Source: Elephas maximus indicus
Taxonomy: Eukaryota > Chordata > Mammalia > Proboscidea > Elephantidae
Assembly: GCF_024166365.1 (NCBI RefSeq)
Contig: NC_064820.1
Span: 86,008,001 to 86,072,000 of the forward strand
Direction: 5' to 3'
DNA: 64,000 bases
Below the pieces are notes generated by a model. The model did not search any database, was not told the origin of the DNA, and worked only from the letters and a program-made list of their open reading frames with translations. Position numbers and translations under genes: made by a program. Position 1 is the stretch's first letter. Every line of letters begins with the position of its first letter. This document shows positions 53,760 through 64,000 of this stretch, piece after piece.

Positions 53760-55284
53760 AGATCTTCAGAAATCTGTGTTAAGTAGAAGGATATTCTGAT
53801 TTCTCTTTGCTCAGTGGTTTGAACAAGGTCTTTGTCTTCTGTGTTCTTTTCAATGGTGACAGAATTGGTGGACTCTAGTGAGTGGGGGGGAATTGTTCAT
53901 ACACTTCAGTTGGAAACGTGTTTATCTAATCAGTTTATTTATGAAGAGACATCTTTATGTAGAAGAAGATAATTTGGTTATCACTTTAAATTTTTTTCCC
54001 AAATGTCTTCATGGCTTAGGTAGTCTAGTTGGTCAAATACTATATATATTCAGTGGAAACTTTTGAAATGAATATCAATCAACTTAATTCTAAAATGAGT
54101 ATCAACCAACTTTTTCTTCTTGTTTTGCTTTGTTGGAAAAGGTAAAGGTGGCATAGCTAGCATTTAGCATCCATTCACATTTATAGAGGGAGTAGTTATC
54201 TAATCTGTCAGCTTCATTTTCAGGGCTTTTTACATCTCTTCAATACATGTAAGTATTTATTTGCTTCCCTTTCTTGTATTTGTATTCTGGATATTGGATT
54301 TAGTGCTATGCTTCGATCACAGTATTTACTGCAATAGCAAGTTGGCAATTAAAATGCCATTTTTTTGGTAGCTAAGTTCTAAATGATCAATTATGAAGAA
54401 AATAAACTATAACTCAGGGATTTCTAAGGGCATCTGGACAATAACTTGGTGCAACTTATCCATTCTTAATATTTTCTACGGCTCTGAATCTGCAATTTTG
54501 ATCGTCTAATACCACTGGGTAAGTTGATTACCACCGGGTAAATTTGCATCTTTGGAAGAAGTACCAAAAAAAACAAAAACAAAAAACAAACCATAAAACA
54601 AACAAAAATTTTCAGTGTACTGTTATTTCATAATGATTTAGACTTTAAAATGTATCTGTTCTTATGGGATAACAAGACCATGTAAATAAGAGTATTCATT
54701 GTACCAATGTGGACATTTTGTAATTAGGCCATCATTTTTCAGGATATTGCATGATGCTATCTCACTATACAGAGTGAAATGGGATATTTGATAATAGGAT
54801 TATCATTTTCCTCAGCAGTCCATTATCTGCATTATATTACATTTATTATGATAGGTTTGACAGGCAGAATGGCCACACTGGCTTTGCTCATTGGGCTTCT
54901 TATGGAAAAAATGCTTTTTGGATGCCCTAACCAGATGGAAACTGTCAGTGACGATCCCCTGAGTTTCCTGCTTTGTGAATTTGACATGAATTTGGTCAAA
55001 GCAACTGATTACTTGCCAGAGGAGGGTAGCTGTGGAGTCTCAATTTTTATATCATCAGGAGTCAGATTTAATGTTTGTTTTTTAATGAAGGAAAAGTAAG
55101 TTGGCTTGGCTTTTGTGGTTTATTCATAAAAACAAAATTTTGATTTTAATTGCAGGCATCAAGATAGAAATCTAACACAGGGTCACAGCTGAGGCTGAAT
55201 TACAGACCCAAAGAACAGACCGTTTCCTTCTTCTGAATTATTTTAGGAAAAGGATATTTTCCTTCCCAAACAGTGGGGAGGTGA
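53760..55284. other. Intronic sequence with one open frame of unknown meaning
   Basis: AT-rich, no named repeat. The frame at 54779-55099 is listed separately. Confidence 0.45.
54779..55099 (+). other. 106-codon ORF of unknown status
   Basis: Open from ATG 54779 to TAA 55097-55099. The first third is hydrophobic (ALLIGLLMEKMLF at residues 35-47); the remainder is mixed (VKATDYLPEEGSCGVS). It lies in sequence I cannot assign to a repeat. No flanking splice sites, Kozak context or similarity were recognised; a chance frame is likely. Confidence 0.15.
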
Positions 55285-55295
55285 GCTGGGTCTTT

Positions 55296-55683
55296 TTTTT
55301 TAAAATTTTTTTTATTGTACTTTAGATGAAGGTTTACAGAACAAACTGGTTTCTCATTAAACAGTCAGTGCACACATTGCTCTGTGTCCTTGGTTAATAA
55401 CCCCACGACACGTCAACACTCTACCTTTTCAACCTTGTGTTCCTTATTACCAGCTTTCCTGTTCCCTCCTACCTCCTAGTCCCTGCCCCTGGGCTGGTGT
55501 GCCCCTTCGATCTTTTTTATGGGCCTGTCCAATCTTAGGCTGAAGGGTGAACCTCAGGAGTGACTTCATTACTGAGCCGAAAGGGTGTCCGGGGTCCATA
55601 CTCTTAGTATTTCTCCAGTCTCTGTCAGGCCAAAAAACCTTGTCTTTGTTTTTTGAGTTAGAATTTTGTTCTGCATTTGTTGT
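55296..55683 (-). mobile_element. L1 3' UTR, 5'-truncated, minus, with TSD
   Basis: T run, then TTTATTGTACTTTAGATGAA, GGTTTACAGAACAAACTGGT, TAACCCCACGACACGTCAAC and GGGTGAACCTCAGGAGTGAC: reverse of an L1 3' UTR of a different subfamily from 17772. The target duplication GCTGGGTCTTT lies at 55285-55295 and 55684-55694. Confidence 0.92.
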
Positions 55684-55694
55684 GCTGGGTCTTT

Positions 55695-56724
55695 GACAAG
55701 AATGCTGGAGATAACAGTTAGGGGCTTTACTGGAGAGCTGATCCTTTACCTTTGCATCAATGGGATGCCAACGGTGGTGCAAGTCAGCGGCACATATTCC
55801 TATCGTCCTGTTTAAAAATTTCTGCCTGAAAGCCAGAGGTGCTGCCCCAGAGCCATTGGTGAATTGAGAGCTGGGAGTTGACTTCTGTGCCTGTGTTTGT
55901 ATTAATGTTGGCAGGCCAGCCTGATCACAGCCTAAGAGCATTTAAGGTTCTCTGGAACGATCTGAGGCCTGTAGCCAGAATAAAATTCTTGCATGCTGCT
56001 GAACTCTAAACACAATGAGCAGTTTCCTGTCATTTAAAAGGTGGGTGGGGGGGGGGCTGATTTTTTTTGATGTACTTGGATTACAGGTTCCCTCCTTGAT
56101 TTGAAATGTAATAGGGCTTCTTGGCATAATTGCTTGTTGCACGCCCTTCTTGTTTCAGGGCGGGGATCCCCCTACTGATTACAGAATGCTGTTTATCAGT
56201 GAGCTTGTGGGCTTTCTGTGGGTGAGAAGTGAGGCTACTTTGGGTGTAGTGCTAAGCCTTGAGGTTGCCTTCCAATAGCAACATTTCATTGGCTTGGCTT
56301 GTGTGTGAGAATCACCAGACACCTAATTACTTGGTCAAACAATTTGAAGCAGATGCTTTCTTACATCTTAATAGGGTACCGCTCTTTAAAAGCAGGTCGT
56401 TCCACGAAATGGTATGCACAACCTTTTAAACTAGTCATTTTGTCAGTTGAAGTGACTCCGGAGAATTTACCATTTTGACAGATAGAAGCAGGAGCCCTGG
56501 AGCCTGGGTAACATAGCCAAACTGCAGTGTGACAAATATGGCAAAGGTATGATTGCCCTGGCTGGAATGATATTTACTTAGCTGATGGTTTTCCCTTTGA
56601 TCTGGCGTTAGCATTATTATTCTTTACATGGAATACAAGTGTAGTGCATGCTCGTACATTTTTGGTGTTTTTAGCTGCTTGGGAAGAATAAAGGCAAACT
56701 GCGTTTACACAGACATACATGTAC
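55695..56724. other. Intronic sequence, nothing recognised
   Basis: No gene or named repeat. A G run occurs at 56047-56055. Confidence 0.45.
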
Positions 56725-56867
56725 AGCTTTATGAGTTATAATTCACATATCATACAATTCACCCATTTAAAGTGTGTAATTCAACAACGTTAGTATATTC
56801 AGTGTTGTGCACCCATTGTCTTTAAAAAGAAACACTGCATCCCTTAACCATGGCTCCCTAAACCTGA

Positions 56868-56922
56868 AAAAAAACCTGTCGCTGTCGTGTCAGTTCTGAC
56901 TCATAGTGATCCTAAGCTTCCT
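56868..56922 (-). mobile_element. AfroSINE 3' end fragment, minus
   Basis: AAAACCTGTCGCTGTCGTGT, CAGTTCTGACTCATAGTGAT; only the 3' end of the SINE is present. Confidence 0.7.
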
Positions 56923-57017
56923 TTATCCCCTCAGCCCTAGGCAACCACTAAGCTACTTTCTGTCTCTATGGATTTGCCTTTTCTGGATGTTTCATATAAA
57001 AGGAGTCAGATAATGTG

Positions 57018-57184
57018 TGGGCTTTTGTGATTGGTGGTTTGGATCCACTAGCCACTCCATGGAAAAAAGATGTGACAGTCTGATTCCCTAAAGATTACAG
57101 CCTTGGAAACCCTTTGGGGCAGTTCTATTCTGTCCTATAGGGTTGCTATGAGTAAGAATGGACTCAATGGCAATGGGTTTCAGC
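57018..57184 (+). mobile_element. AfroSINE, plus, 5'-truncated long subtype
   Basis: GGTGGTTTGGATCCACTAGC, ATTACAGCCTTGGAAACCCT, AGGGTTGCTATGAGTAAGAA and GGACTCAATGGCAATGGG. Confidence 0.85.
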
Positions 57185-57297
57185 ATTTTTTTTCAATTTT
57201 CTTTCCCTTAGCGTAATGTTTTCAAGGTTCATCCATATTGTAGCATGTATCAGTACTTCATCCCTTTTAGCTGAATAATACTCCATTCCATTACCTG

Positions 57298-57768
57298 TCA
57301 GTTTGTTGTACCGTGGTGGCTTGTGTGCTTCCATGATGCTGGAAGCTACTCCACTGGTATTGCAAAGACTAGGGGGTTACCCATGGTAAACAGTTTTCAG
57401 CGGAGCTTAGAGATTAAGATAGACTAGGTAGAAGGGCCTAGCAAATCTATTTCCAAAAATTAGCCAATGGAAACCTTATGGATCACAACAGAGCACTGTC
57501 CTACTCACTTGCCATGAACACATCATTAAAATTAAAAAAAAAAAAAAATTTTTTTTTTTTTATGTTAGGAGGGATTAATTGCTGAAGGGGGACATAATGT
57601 GTGGTGAAGTAGAGGGCCACTGAAGTGAGATAGATTGGCATAATAGCCAATAGTCCAACGATGGACTTGAACATGCTGACAATTGTGAGGATGACACAGG
57701 ACCATGCAATGTTTTGCTCTGTGGTACATAATAAGGTTCCCATGAGTTGGAGTAGACTTGATGGCAGA
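57298..57768 (+). mobile_element. Internally deleted RTE element, plus, with A/T palindrome at the joint
   Basis: The RTE 5' end (TTGTACCGTGGTGGCTTGTG, CTTCCATGATGCTGGAAGCT, AACCTTATGGATCACAACAG) is joined, around a 15-A/13-T tract at 57534-57561, to RTE 3' text (GGAGGGATTAATTGCTGAAG, ATTGTGAGGATGACACAGGA, AGTAGACTTGATGGCAG). Confidence 0.78.
57534..57561. repeat. A15T13 palindrome
   Basis: Fifteen A directly followed by thirteen T, at the deletion joint of an RTE-derived element. Confidence 0.9.
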
Positions 57769-57779
57769 TTATCTATCTA

Positions 57780-57814
<35 letters not shown>

Positions 57815-57846
57815 CCCTATCTCCCTACCTACCTACCTACCTATTT
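57766..57846. repeat. Tetranucleotide microsatellite
   Basis: ATCT units grade into GTCT, CCCT-containing and CTAC units (ATCTATCTATCTGTCTGTCT ... CTACCTACCTACCTA). It starts at the tail of the RTE element. The 60-codon frames across it are artefacts. Confidence 0.95.
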
Positions 57847-57848
57847 AT

Positions 57849-57990
57849 ATCCCTGATAGTGTAGTGGTTAAGTGCTCAACTGCTAACCAAAAGGTTGTCA
57901 GTTCGAATCCACCAGCTGCTCCTTGGAAACCTTATGGGGCAATTCTACTTTGCCCTATAGGAGTTGGAATCTACTTGACAGCAATGGATA
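57849..57990 (+). mobile_element. AfroSINE, plus
   Basis: TCCCTGATAGTGTAGTGGTT, AACTGCTAACCAAAAGGTTG, CAGTTCGAATCCACCAGCTG and CTTGACAGCAATGGATATC; about 15 bp of the 3' core (the GGTCGCTATGAGT block) is missing. Confidence 0.88.
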
Positions 57991-58170
57991 TCTGTCTCTC
58001 TATCTACCTAATATTCCCTTGTATGGATAGATTGTATTTTGTTTCTCCATTCATCTGTCGATGGACATTCAGAGTTATTTCTACTTTTTGGCTATTATGC
58101 TTAACGCTGCTTTGAACATTCATGTACAAGTTTTTACTCAAACTTGTATTATCCAAAGATTTTTACTTTA

Positions 58171-59041
58171 GTATTTTGGTATATTTCCTGTCAGTTCTTT
58201 TCCACTTTAGGTTTTATTGTTTACTGAGCTGTAATCATACTTAGTACAGTTTTCTGTCGTGTAAAGCTGGTCTTGATTTCACTTATATATACTTCTTACT
58301 CCCGTTGGAGGACCTTTAAAAGTGAAAAGTCCTTTGGTTCAAATGGCTTTGGGAAAGCCACCTCAGTTTTGAAAGTGTAAAGGTGTCTCTAAAAGAATGC
58401 CTCAATCTAGAATAGTTAGTGGACATACTCGTACATGGTAGACAGAGATCAGGCTCTATGCCCTGTAGCAGCTAATCCACTGCTTCTGCCTATATTAGCA
58501 TCCCTAATATGTGTCTTGACTGATTTACACGCCATCAAAATGCTTATTCCTGTCAAAATATGATTTATCCAAAAAGTTTCTGATTGTGGTTTCAAATTGA
58601 CTAAATCTTCCCAGAAAACACACTCCCAAGATTTTTTCCTGTGCTGAAAGGAAGGTGGAATTTGAGTTTCCTTTTGTCTACTTGCTGATTTTCAAGCTTA
58701 GCAACTTGACAATTTACACTGACCCTTTCATGTCCCTGTAGGACTGCTTGGTACAGTGAAGCAGGTCTTTCTCCTCTGGGGGCCGAGTGTCCACTCCTTT
58801 CCGTGGATCCTGTCCCAAGCTGGGCCCTGAGATTGAAATGCCGCCTTTTCACTGGCACCAATTTTGTCAGCTAACACCAGAAGTCATCACTTCCTGTTGT
58901 GGTGGGAGTTAGCTGGTTATACATTCCCTCGCTTTTTTTCTTTTTTTTACTCATAGCATCAAACTAAAGTTTCTCACTGTGGTCCTTGTGGTTATACTAA
59001 ATATTGTTTGAGGTTTATTCAGTCAACATTACAGAGCACCT
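58171..59041. other. Intronic sequence, nothing recognised
   Basis: No exon or named repeat. An 86-codon minus frame at 58601-58861 has no recognisable domain. Confidence 0.45.
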
Positions 59042-59053
59042 ACTATGTGTCAG

Positions 59054-59202
59054 AGCCCTGGTGGTACAGTGGTTAAGAGCTCGGCTGCTAAGAAAAGGTC
59101 TGCAGTTTGAATCCACCAGCCACTCCCTGAAAACCCTATAGGGCAGTTCTGCTCTGCCCTATACGGTGCTAGGAGTTGGAATCAACTTGACAGGAACGGG
59201 TT
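59054..59202 (+). mobile_element. AfroSINE, plus, with TSD
   Basis: AGCCCTGGTGGTACAGTGGT to ATCAACTTGACAGGAACGGG. The target duplication ACTATGTGTCAG / ACTATATGTCAG lies at 59042-59053 and 59203-59214. Confidence 0.94.
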
Positions 59203-60143
59203 ACTATATGTCAGGTGGTATCATTCGGTGGGTTTAAAGAGGTCAAAGTCTCGACTCTTTTTTTTTTTTTTTTATTGTGCTTTAAGTGAAAGTTTACAGT
59301 TCAAGTTAGTTTCTCATACAGAAATTTATTCACTCATTGTTATGTGACCCTAGTTTCTATCCCTATAATATGACAGCACACTCCTCCTTTCCACTCTGGA
59401 ATCCCTGTGTCCATTCAACCAGCTCCTGTCCCTTTTTGCCTTCTCATCTTGCCTCCAGACAGGAGCTGCACATTTAGCCTCATGTATCTGCTTGAGCTAA
59501 GAAGTACTCTCTTCACGAGTATCATTTTATGTCTAGTCTAATCTTTGTCTGAAGAGTTGGCTGCAGGAATGGTTTCAGTTCAGGGCTAACAGAGAGCCTG
59601 AGAGCCATGTCTTCCAGGGTCCCTCCAGTCTCAGTCATTTTGCTAGAATTTCAGTTCTGCGCCCCACTTTTCTCCTGCTCCATCGGGGACTCTCTGTTGT
59701 GTTCCCTGTCAGGACGGTCATTGGTGGTAGCTGGGCACCATTTAGTTCTTCTGGTCTCAGGCTGATGGAGTCTCAGGTTTATGTGGCCCTGTCTGTCTCT
59801 TGGTTTAATATTTTCCTTGTGTTTTTGGTGTTCTTCATTCTCCTTTGCTCCAGTTGTGTTGGGACCAATTAATGTATCTTAGATGGCTGCTTGCTAGCTT
59901 TTAAGAACCCAGACACCACTCACCAAAATGAGATGCAGAACGTTTTCTTAATAAACTTTGTTATGACAGTTGACCTAGATGTGCCCTGAAACCATGGTCT
60001 CCAGACCCCTGCCACTGCTACTCTGTCCCTCAAAGTGTTTGGTTGTATTCAGGAAACATCTTAGCTTTTGGTTTAGTTCAGTTGTGCTGACTTCCCCCGT
60101 ATTGTGTGTTGTCCTTTCCTTCACTGAAGATAATTCTTATCTA

Positions 60144-63100
60144 CTATCTAGTTAGTGAATACCCCTCTCCCTCCCTTCCCATCCTCATGACCATCAAAGA
60201 ATGTTTTCTTACCTGTGTAAACCTTTTCTTGAATTCTTCTAATAGTGGTCTCATACAATATTTGTCCTTTTGCAACTGACTAATTTCACTCAGCATAAAG
60301 CCTTCCAGATTCCTCCACATTATGAGATGTGTCTTGGACTCATCATTGTTCTTTATTGTTGCTTTGTGTCCATTGTGTGAATATACCATTTTTTTTTGTT
60401 TTGTTTATCCATTCATCTGTTGATGGGCACCTTAGTTGTTTCCATCTTTTTGCTATTGTGATCAGCGCTACAGTGAACATGGGTGTGCATATCTCTGTTC
60501 ATGTAAAGGCTCTTATTTCTCTGGGATATATTCCAAGGAGTGGCATTGCTGGATCATATGGTGGTTCTATTTCTAGCTTTCTAAGGAAGTACCAAATCGA
60601 TTTCCAAAGTGGCTGTACCATTTTATATTTCTACCAGCAGTGTATCAGTGTTCTAGTCTCTCTACAACCTCTCTAACATTTATTATTTTGTGTTTTTTTG
60701 ATTAATGCTAGCCTTGTTGGGGTGAGATGCAATCTCATTGTAGTTTTGATTTGCATTTCTCTAATGGCTAATGATCAAGAGCATTTCCTCATGTATCTGT
60801 TAACTGCCTGAATGTCTTCTTTGGTGAAGTTTCTGTTCATATCCTTTGTCCATTTTTTAATTGGGTTATTTGTCTTGTTGTTGAGGTTTTGCATTATCTT
60901 GTAGATTTTAGAGATTAGATGCTGATCAGATTTGTCTTAGGCAAAAATTTTTTCCCAGTTTGTACGTTGTCTTTTCACTCTTTTGATGAAGTCTTGGATG
61001 AGCATAAATGTTTGATTTTTAGGAGCTTCCAGTTAACTAGTTTCTCTTCTGATGTTTGTGCATTGTTAGTAATGTTTTGTATTCCATTTATGCCATGCAT
61101 TAGGGCTCCTAGCATTGTCCCTATTTTTTCTTCCATGATCTTTATCATTTTAGGTTTTATATTTAGGTCTTTGATTCGTTTTCAGTTAGTTTTTGTGCAT
61201 ATGTGAGATATGGGTCTTGTTTCATTTTTTGCAGATGGATATCCAGTTATGCCAGCACCATTTGTTAAAGAGACTGTCTTTTCCCCAGTTAACAGACTTT
61301 GGGCCTTTGTCAAATACCCCCTCCTCATAAGTGGATGAATTTACGTCTGGATTCTCAATTCTGTTCCATTGGTCTATGTATCTGTAGTTGTACCACTACC
61401 AGGCTGTTTTGACTACCGTGGCAGTATAATAGTTTCTAAAATCAGGTAGTGTGAGGCCTCCCACTTTGTTCTTCTTCTTAAGTAATGCTTTACTTATCTG
61501 GGGCCTTTTCCCTTTCCATGTGAAGTTGGTGATTTTTTTCTCCATCTCATTAAAAAATGCCATTGGAATTTGGATTGGGATTGCATCGTATCTGTAGATT
61601 GCTTTGGATAGAGTAGACATTTTCCCAGTGTTGAGTCTTCCTATTCATGAATGAGGTATGTTTTTCTACTTATGTAGGTCTCTTGATTTCTTGCAGCAGT
61701 GTCTTGTAGCTTTCTTTGTATAGGTCTTTTACATCTCCGGTAAGATTTATACCTAAGTATTGAATTAAAAAAAAAAATTTTTTTTTTTTTTTTATCTTCT
61801 TGGGAACTGTTGAAAATGGTATTGATTTGGCGATTTCCTCTTCAAAGTTGTGTTTGTGGGTGTAGAGGAATCCAACTGGGTTTTGTATGTTTATCTTGTA
61901 TCCTAATAATTTGCTGAATTCTTCTGTTAGTTCCAGTAGTTTTCTTGTGGATTCTTTAGGGTTTTCTGTGTATAAGATCATGTCACCTGCAAACAGAGAT
62001 ACTTTCACTTCTTCTTTACCAATCTGGATGCCCTTTATTTCTTTATGTAGCCTAATTGCTCTGGCTAGGACCTCCAGCACAATGTCAAATAAGAGTGGTG
62101 ATAAAGGGCATCCTTGTCTGGTTGCTGATCTCAAGGGGAATGTTTTTAGACTCTCTCCATTTAGGGTAATGTTGGCTGTTGGCTTTGCATAAATGCCCTT
62201 TATTATGCTGAGGAATTTCCCTTCTACTCCTATCTTGCTGAGAGTTTTTATTGTGAATGGGTGTTGGACTTTGTCAAATGCCTCTTTTGCATCAATTGAT
62301 AAGATCATTTGGTTCTTTTATTTTATTTATATGATGGATTACAGTGATCATTTTTCTGATGTTGAATCATCCTTGCATATTGAGTATGAATCCCACTTGG
62401 TCATGGTGAATTATTTTTTTGATATGTTGTTGAATTCTATTGGCTAGAATTTTGTTGAGGAGTTTTGCATCTATGTTCACGAGGGATATTGGTCTGTAAT
62501 TTTCTTTCCTTTTTGTTTTGTGGTGTCTTTACCTGGTTTGGGTATCAGGGTTATACCGGCTTTATAGAATGAGTTTGGGAGTGTTCCATCCTTTTCTATG
62601 CTCTGAGATACCTTTAGTAGTAGTGGTGTTAACTCTTCTCTGAATGTTTGGTAGAATTTTCCAGTGAAACCGTCAGGGCCAAGGGCTTTTTTTGTTGTTG
62701 TTGTTGTTGGGAGTTTTAAAATTACCTTTTCAATCTCTTCTTTTGTTATAGGTTTATTTAGTTGTTCTACCTCTGTGTTTGTGTTAGTTTAGGTAGGTAG
62801 TGTGTTTCTAGAAATTTGTCCATTTTCTCTAGGTTTTCAAATTTGTTAGAGTACTGTTTTTCATAGTATTCTGTTATGATTCTTTTAATTTCAGTTGGGT
62901 CTGTTGTGATTTTACCTATCTCATTACTTATTCGGGTTGTTTGTTTCCCCTCTTGTTTTTCTTTTTGTCAGTTTGGCCAGTGGTTTATCGATTTTGGTTG
63001 ATCTTTTTAAGGAACCAGCTTTCGGGCTTGTTAACACTTTTTTTTTTTTTTTTTAAATTTTCTGTTTCATTCAATTCTGCTCTAATTTTTATTGTTTGTT

Positions 63101-64000
63101 TCTTCTGGTGCCCGAGGTCTTCTTTTGCTGCTGTCTTTCTATTTGTTCAAGTTGTCAGGTTAATATTTTGATTTTGGCCTTTTCTTCTTTTGGGATGTGT
63201 GCATTTATTGCTATAAATTGCTCTCTGAGCAGTGGTTTTGTTGTGTCCCAAAGGTTGTGGTAGGATGTGTTTTCATTCTCATTTGATTCTGTGAATTTCT
63301 ATATTCTATCCTTAATTTCTTATATAACCTAGTAGTTTTTGCGCAAGGCGTTGCTCAGTTTCCATGTGTTTGATTTTCTTTCCTTGCTTTTTCTGATATT
63401 GATTTCTACTTCTATGGCTTTATGTTCAGAAAAGATGCTTTGTAATATTGTGATGCTTTGAATTATGTTAAGGCTTGCTTTGTGGCCTAATATGTGGTCT
63501 ATTCTGGAGAATGTTCCATGCGTGTTGGAAAAGAAAGTATACTTGTCTGCTGTGGGGTGGAGTGTTGTGTGTATGTCTATGAGGTCAAGTTGGTTGGTTG
63601 TGGCATTTAGATCTTCCGTGTCTTTATTGAGCTTCTTTCTGGATATTCTGTCCTTCACCAAAGGTGGTATGTTGAAGTCTCATACTGTAATTGTGGAGCT
63701 ATCTATTTCTCTTTTCAATGCTGTTAGAGTTTGTTTTGCATGTTTTGGAGCCTTGTCATTGGATGCGTAAATATTTATCATGGTTATGTCCTCCTGGTGT
63801 GTTGACCCTTTAATCATTATATAGTGTCCTTCCTTATCCCTTGTGGTGGATTTTACTTCAGAGTCTGTCAGAAATTAATATTGCCACTACTGCTGTTTTT
63901 TGATTGTTGTTTGCTTGGTATATATTTTTTCCATCCTTTGAGTTTGAATTTGTATCTTTAAGTCTAAGCCATGTTTCTTGTAGGCAGCATATAGACAGAT
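60144..64000 (-). pseudogene. L1 ORF2 remnant: endonuclease and reverse transcriptase
   Basis: On the minus strand, from right to left. The endonuclease motif CLQET lies at 63972-63986; 63661-63329 has endonuclease C-terminal text (SRIDHILGHKASLN, with SEH where many L1s have SDH). 62308-61670 is reverse transcriptase: [12 protein letters not shown] (motif A), [20 protein letters not shown], then FAGD where the family has FADD (residues 106-109, GGT codon at 61985-61987). 61620-61396 gives [20 protein letters not shown] and [12 protein letters not shown]; 60389-60144 is the C-terminal end (EGFMLSEISQLQKDKYCM). ORF2 nicks target DNA and reverse-transcribes L1 RNA; this copy has frameshifts, stops, a lost catalytic Asp and an A/T insertion, so it is dead. 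Confidence 0.93.
61767..61793. repeat. A11T16 palindrome inside L1 ORF2
   Basis: Eleven A then sixteen T interrupt the reverse transcriptase region between AAGTATTGAATT and ATCTTCTTGGG, adding Lys and Phe runs ([11 protein letters not shown]) to the frame. Sister L1s lack it as far as I recall. Confidence 0.85.

Larger units (their letters stand above)
56725..58170 (-). mobile_element. Old L1 (L1M-type), minus, broken up by later insertions
   Basis: Pieces at 56725-56867, 56925-57017, 57185-57295 and 58015-58170 follow one order: CACCCATTTAAAGTGTGTAA, AACCACTAAGCTACTTTCTG, TGTTTTCAAGGTTCATCCAT, TTCATCTGTCGATGGACATT. The gaps hold SINEs, an RTE-N and a microsatellite. Confidence 0.75.
4814..64000 (+). 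other. RASGRF2: RASGRF2 intron 1, 5' part (inferred)
   Basis: No sequence resembling the next RASGRF2 coding segment (the rest of the first PH domain, starting after LDKQ) was noticed downstream. The remaining 59 kb is transposon-rich non-coding DNA. The simplest reading is one long first intron continuing past the window. An undetected short exon cannot be excluded by eye. Confidence 0.65.
59258..64000 (-). mobile_element. Long L1 LINE, minus, cut by the window end
   Basis: T run at 59258, then the reverse of the L1 3' UTR (TTTATTGTGCTTTAAGTGAA), about 0.88 kb. From 60144 onward the decayed ORF2 reads toward the right edge. The element must continue past 64000 for the rest of the endonuclease, ORF1 and 5' UTR, so at least 4.7 kb is present. 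The 3' UTR matches those at 17772 and 47320, so it is the same L1 lineage. Confidence 0.95.

Noticed and set aside
55447-55941. 164-codon minus-strand frame
   Set aside because: Most of it overlaps the L1 3' UTR copy (55296-55683), which is non-coding; no domain is visible.

Overview
The window is vertebrate nuclear DNA and almost certainly afrotherian, most likely a proboscidean such as elephant. It has single-exon islands in long AT-rich non-coding DNA and one CpG island. More than 25 copies are present of the tRNA-headed SINE family typical of Afrotheria (AfroSINE type, starting near GAAACCCTGGTGG and ending near CGACTCGATGGCA). There are also many copies of an RTE-clade LINE whose tail is CACCTAACAACAACAAC. 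Older shared mammalian repeats (MIR, L2, MER5A, MaLR LTR, old L1M) lie beneath them. No bacterial-type genes, CRISPR arrays or RNA genes were found. Most long reading frames belong to dead retrotransposons or to simple repeats.

Layout. Positions 1-4000 are 5' flank: a composite SINE at the left edge, unique sequence, then about 680 bp of degenerate TG-rich repeat. Positions 3890-4870 are a CpG-island promoter and the first coding exon of RASGRF2 (plus strand, 96 codons, start 4526, splice donor 4814). No second RASGRF2 exon was recognised, so the other 59 kb is read as the 5' part of a very long first intron (inference).

The intron is a stratified record of retrotransposition. RTE copies lie at 14955-15470, 25869-28536, 28740-29012, 31200-32624, 37935-40058, 41604-42181, 42632-45955, 50926-51931 and 52120-53313. 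Two of them (31200-32624 and 50926-51931) have the inverted 5' segment expected of twin priming. L1 pieces lie at 8300, 15630, 17772, 21170, 47320, 55296 and 56725, and a long minus-strand L1 fills 59258 to the window end, with a dead ORF2. SINEs have inserted into the L1, RTE, LTR and MIR copies, often with clear target-site duplications (TSDs), which allows relative dating. The AfroSINE 3' end matches the RTE 3' end, which suggests the RTE mobilises the SINE.

Most worth checking: a 100-nt minus-strand segment at 48367-48466 bounded by good splice signals and matching no repeat I recognise; a pair of about 92% identical 200-bp segments 10.8 kb apart; a SINE joining a tRNA-Gly-like head to an RTE-like body at the left edge; and several A-run/T-run palindromes. 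I found no convincing new multi-gene system; the novelty is in transposon structure and one possible unannotated antisense exon.
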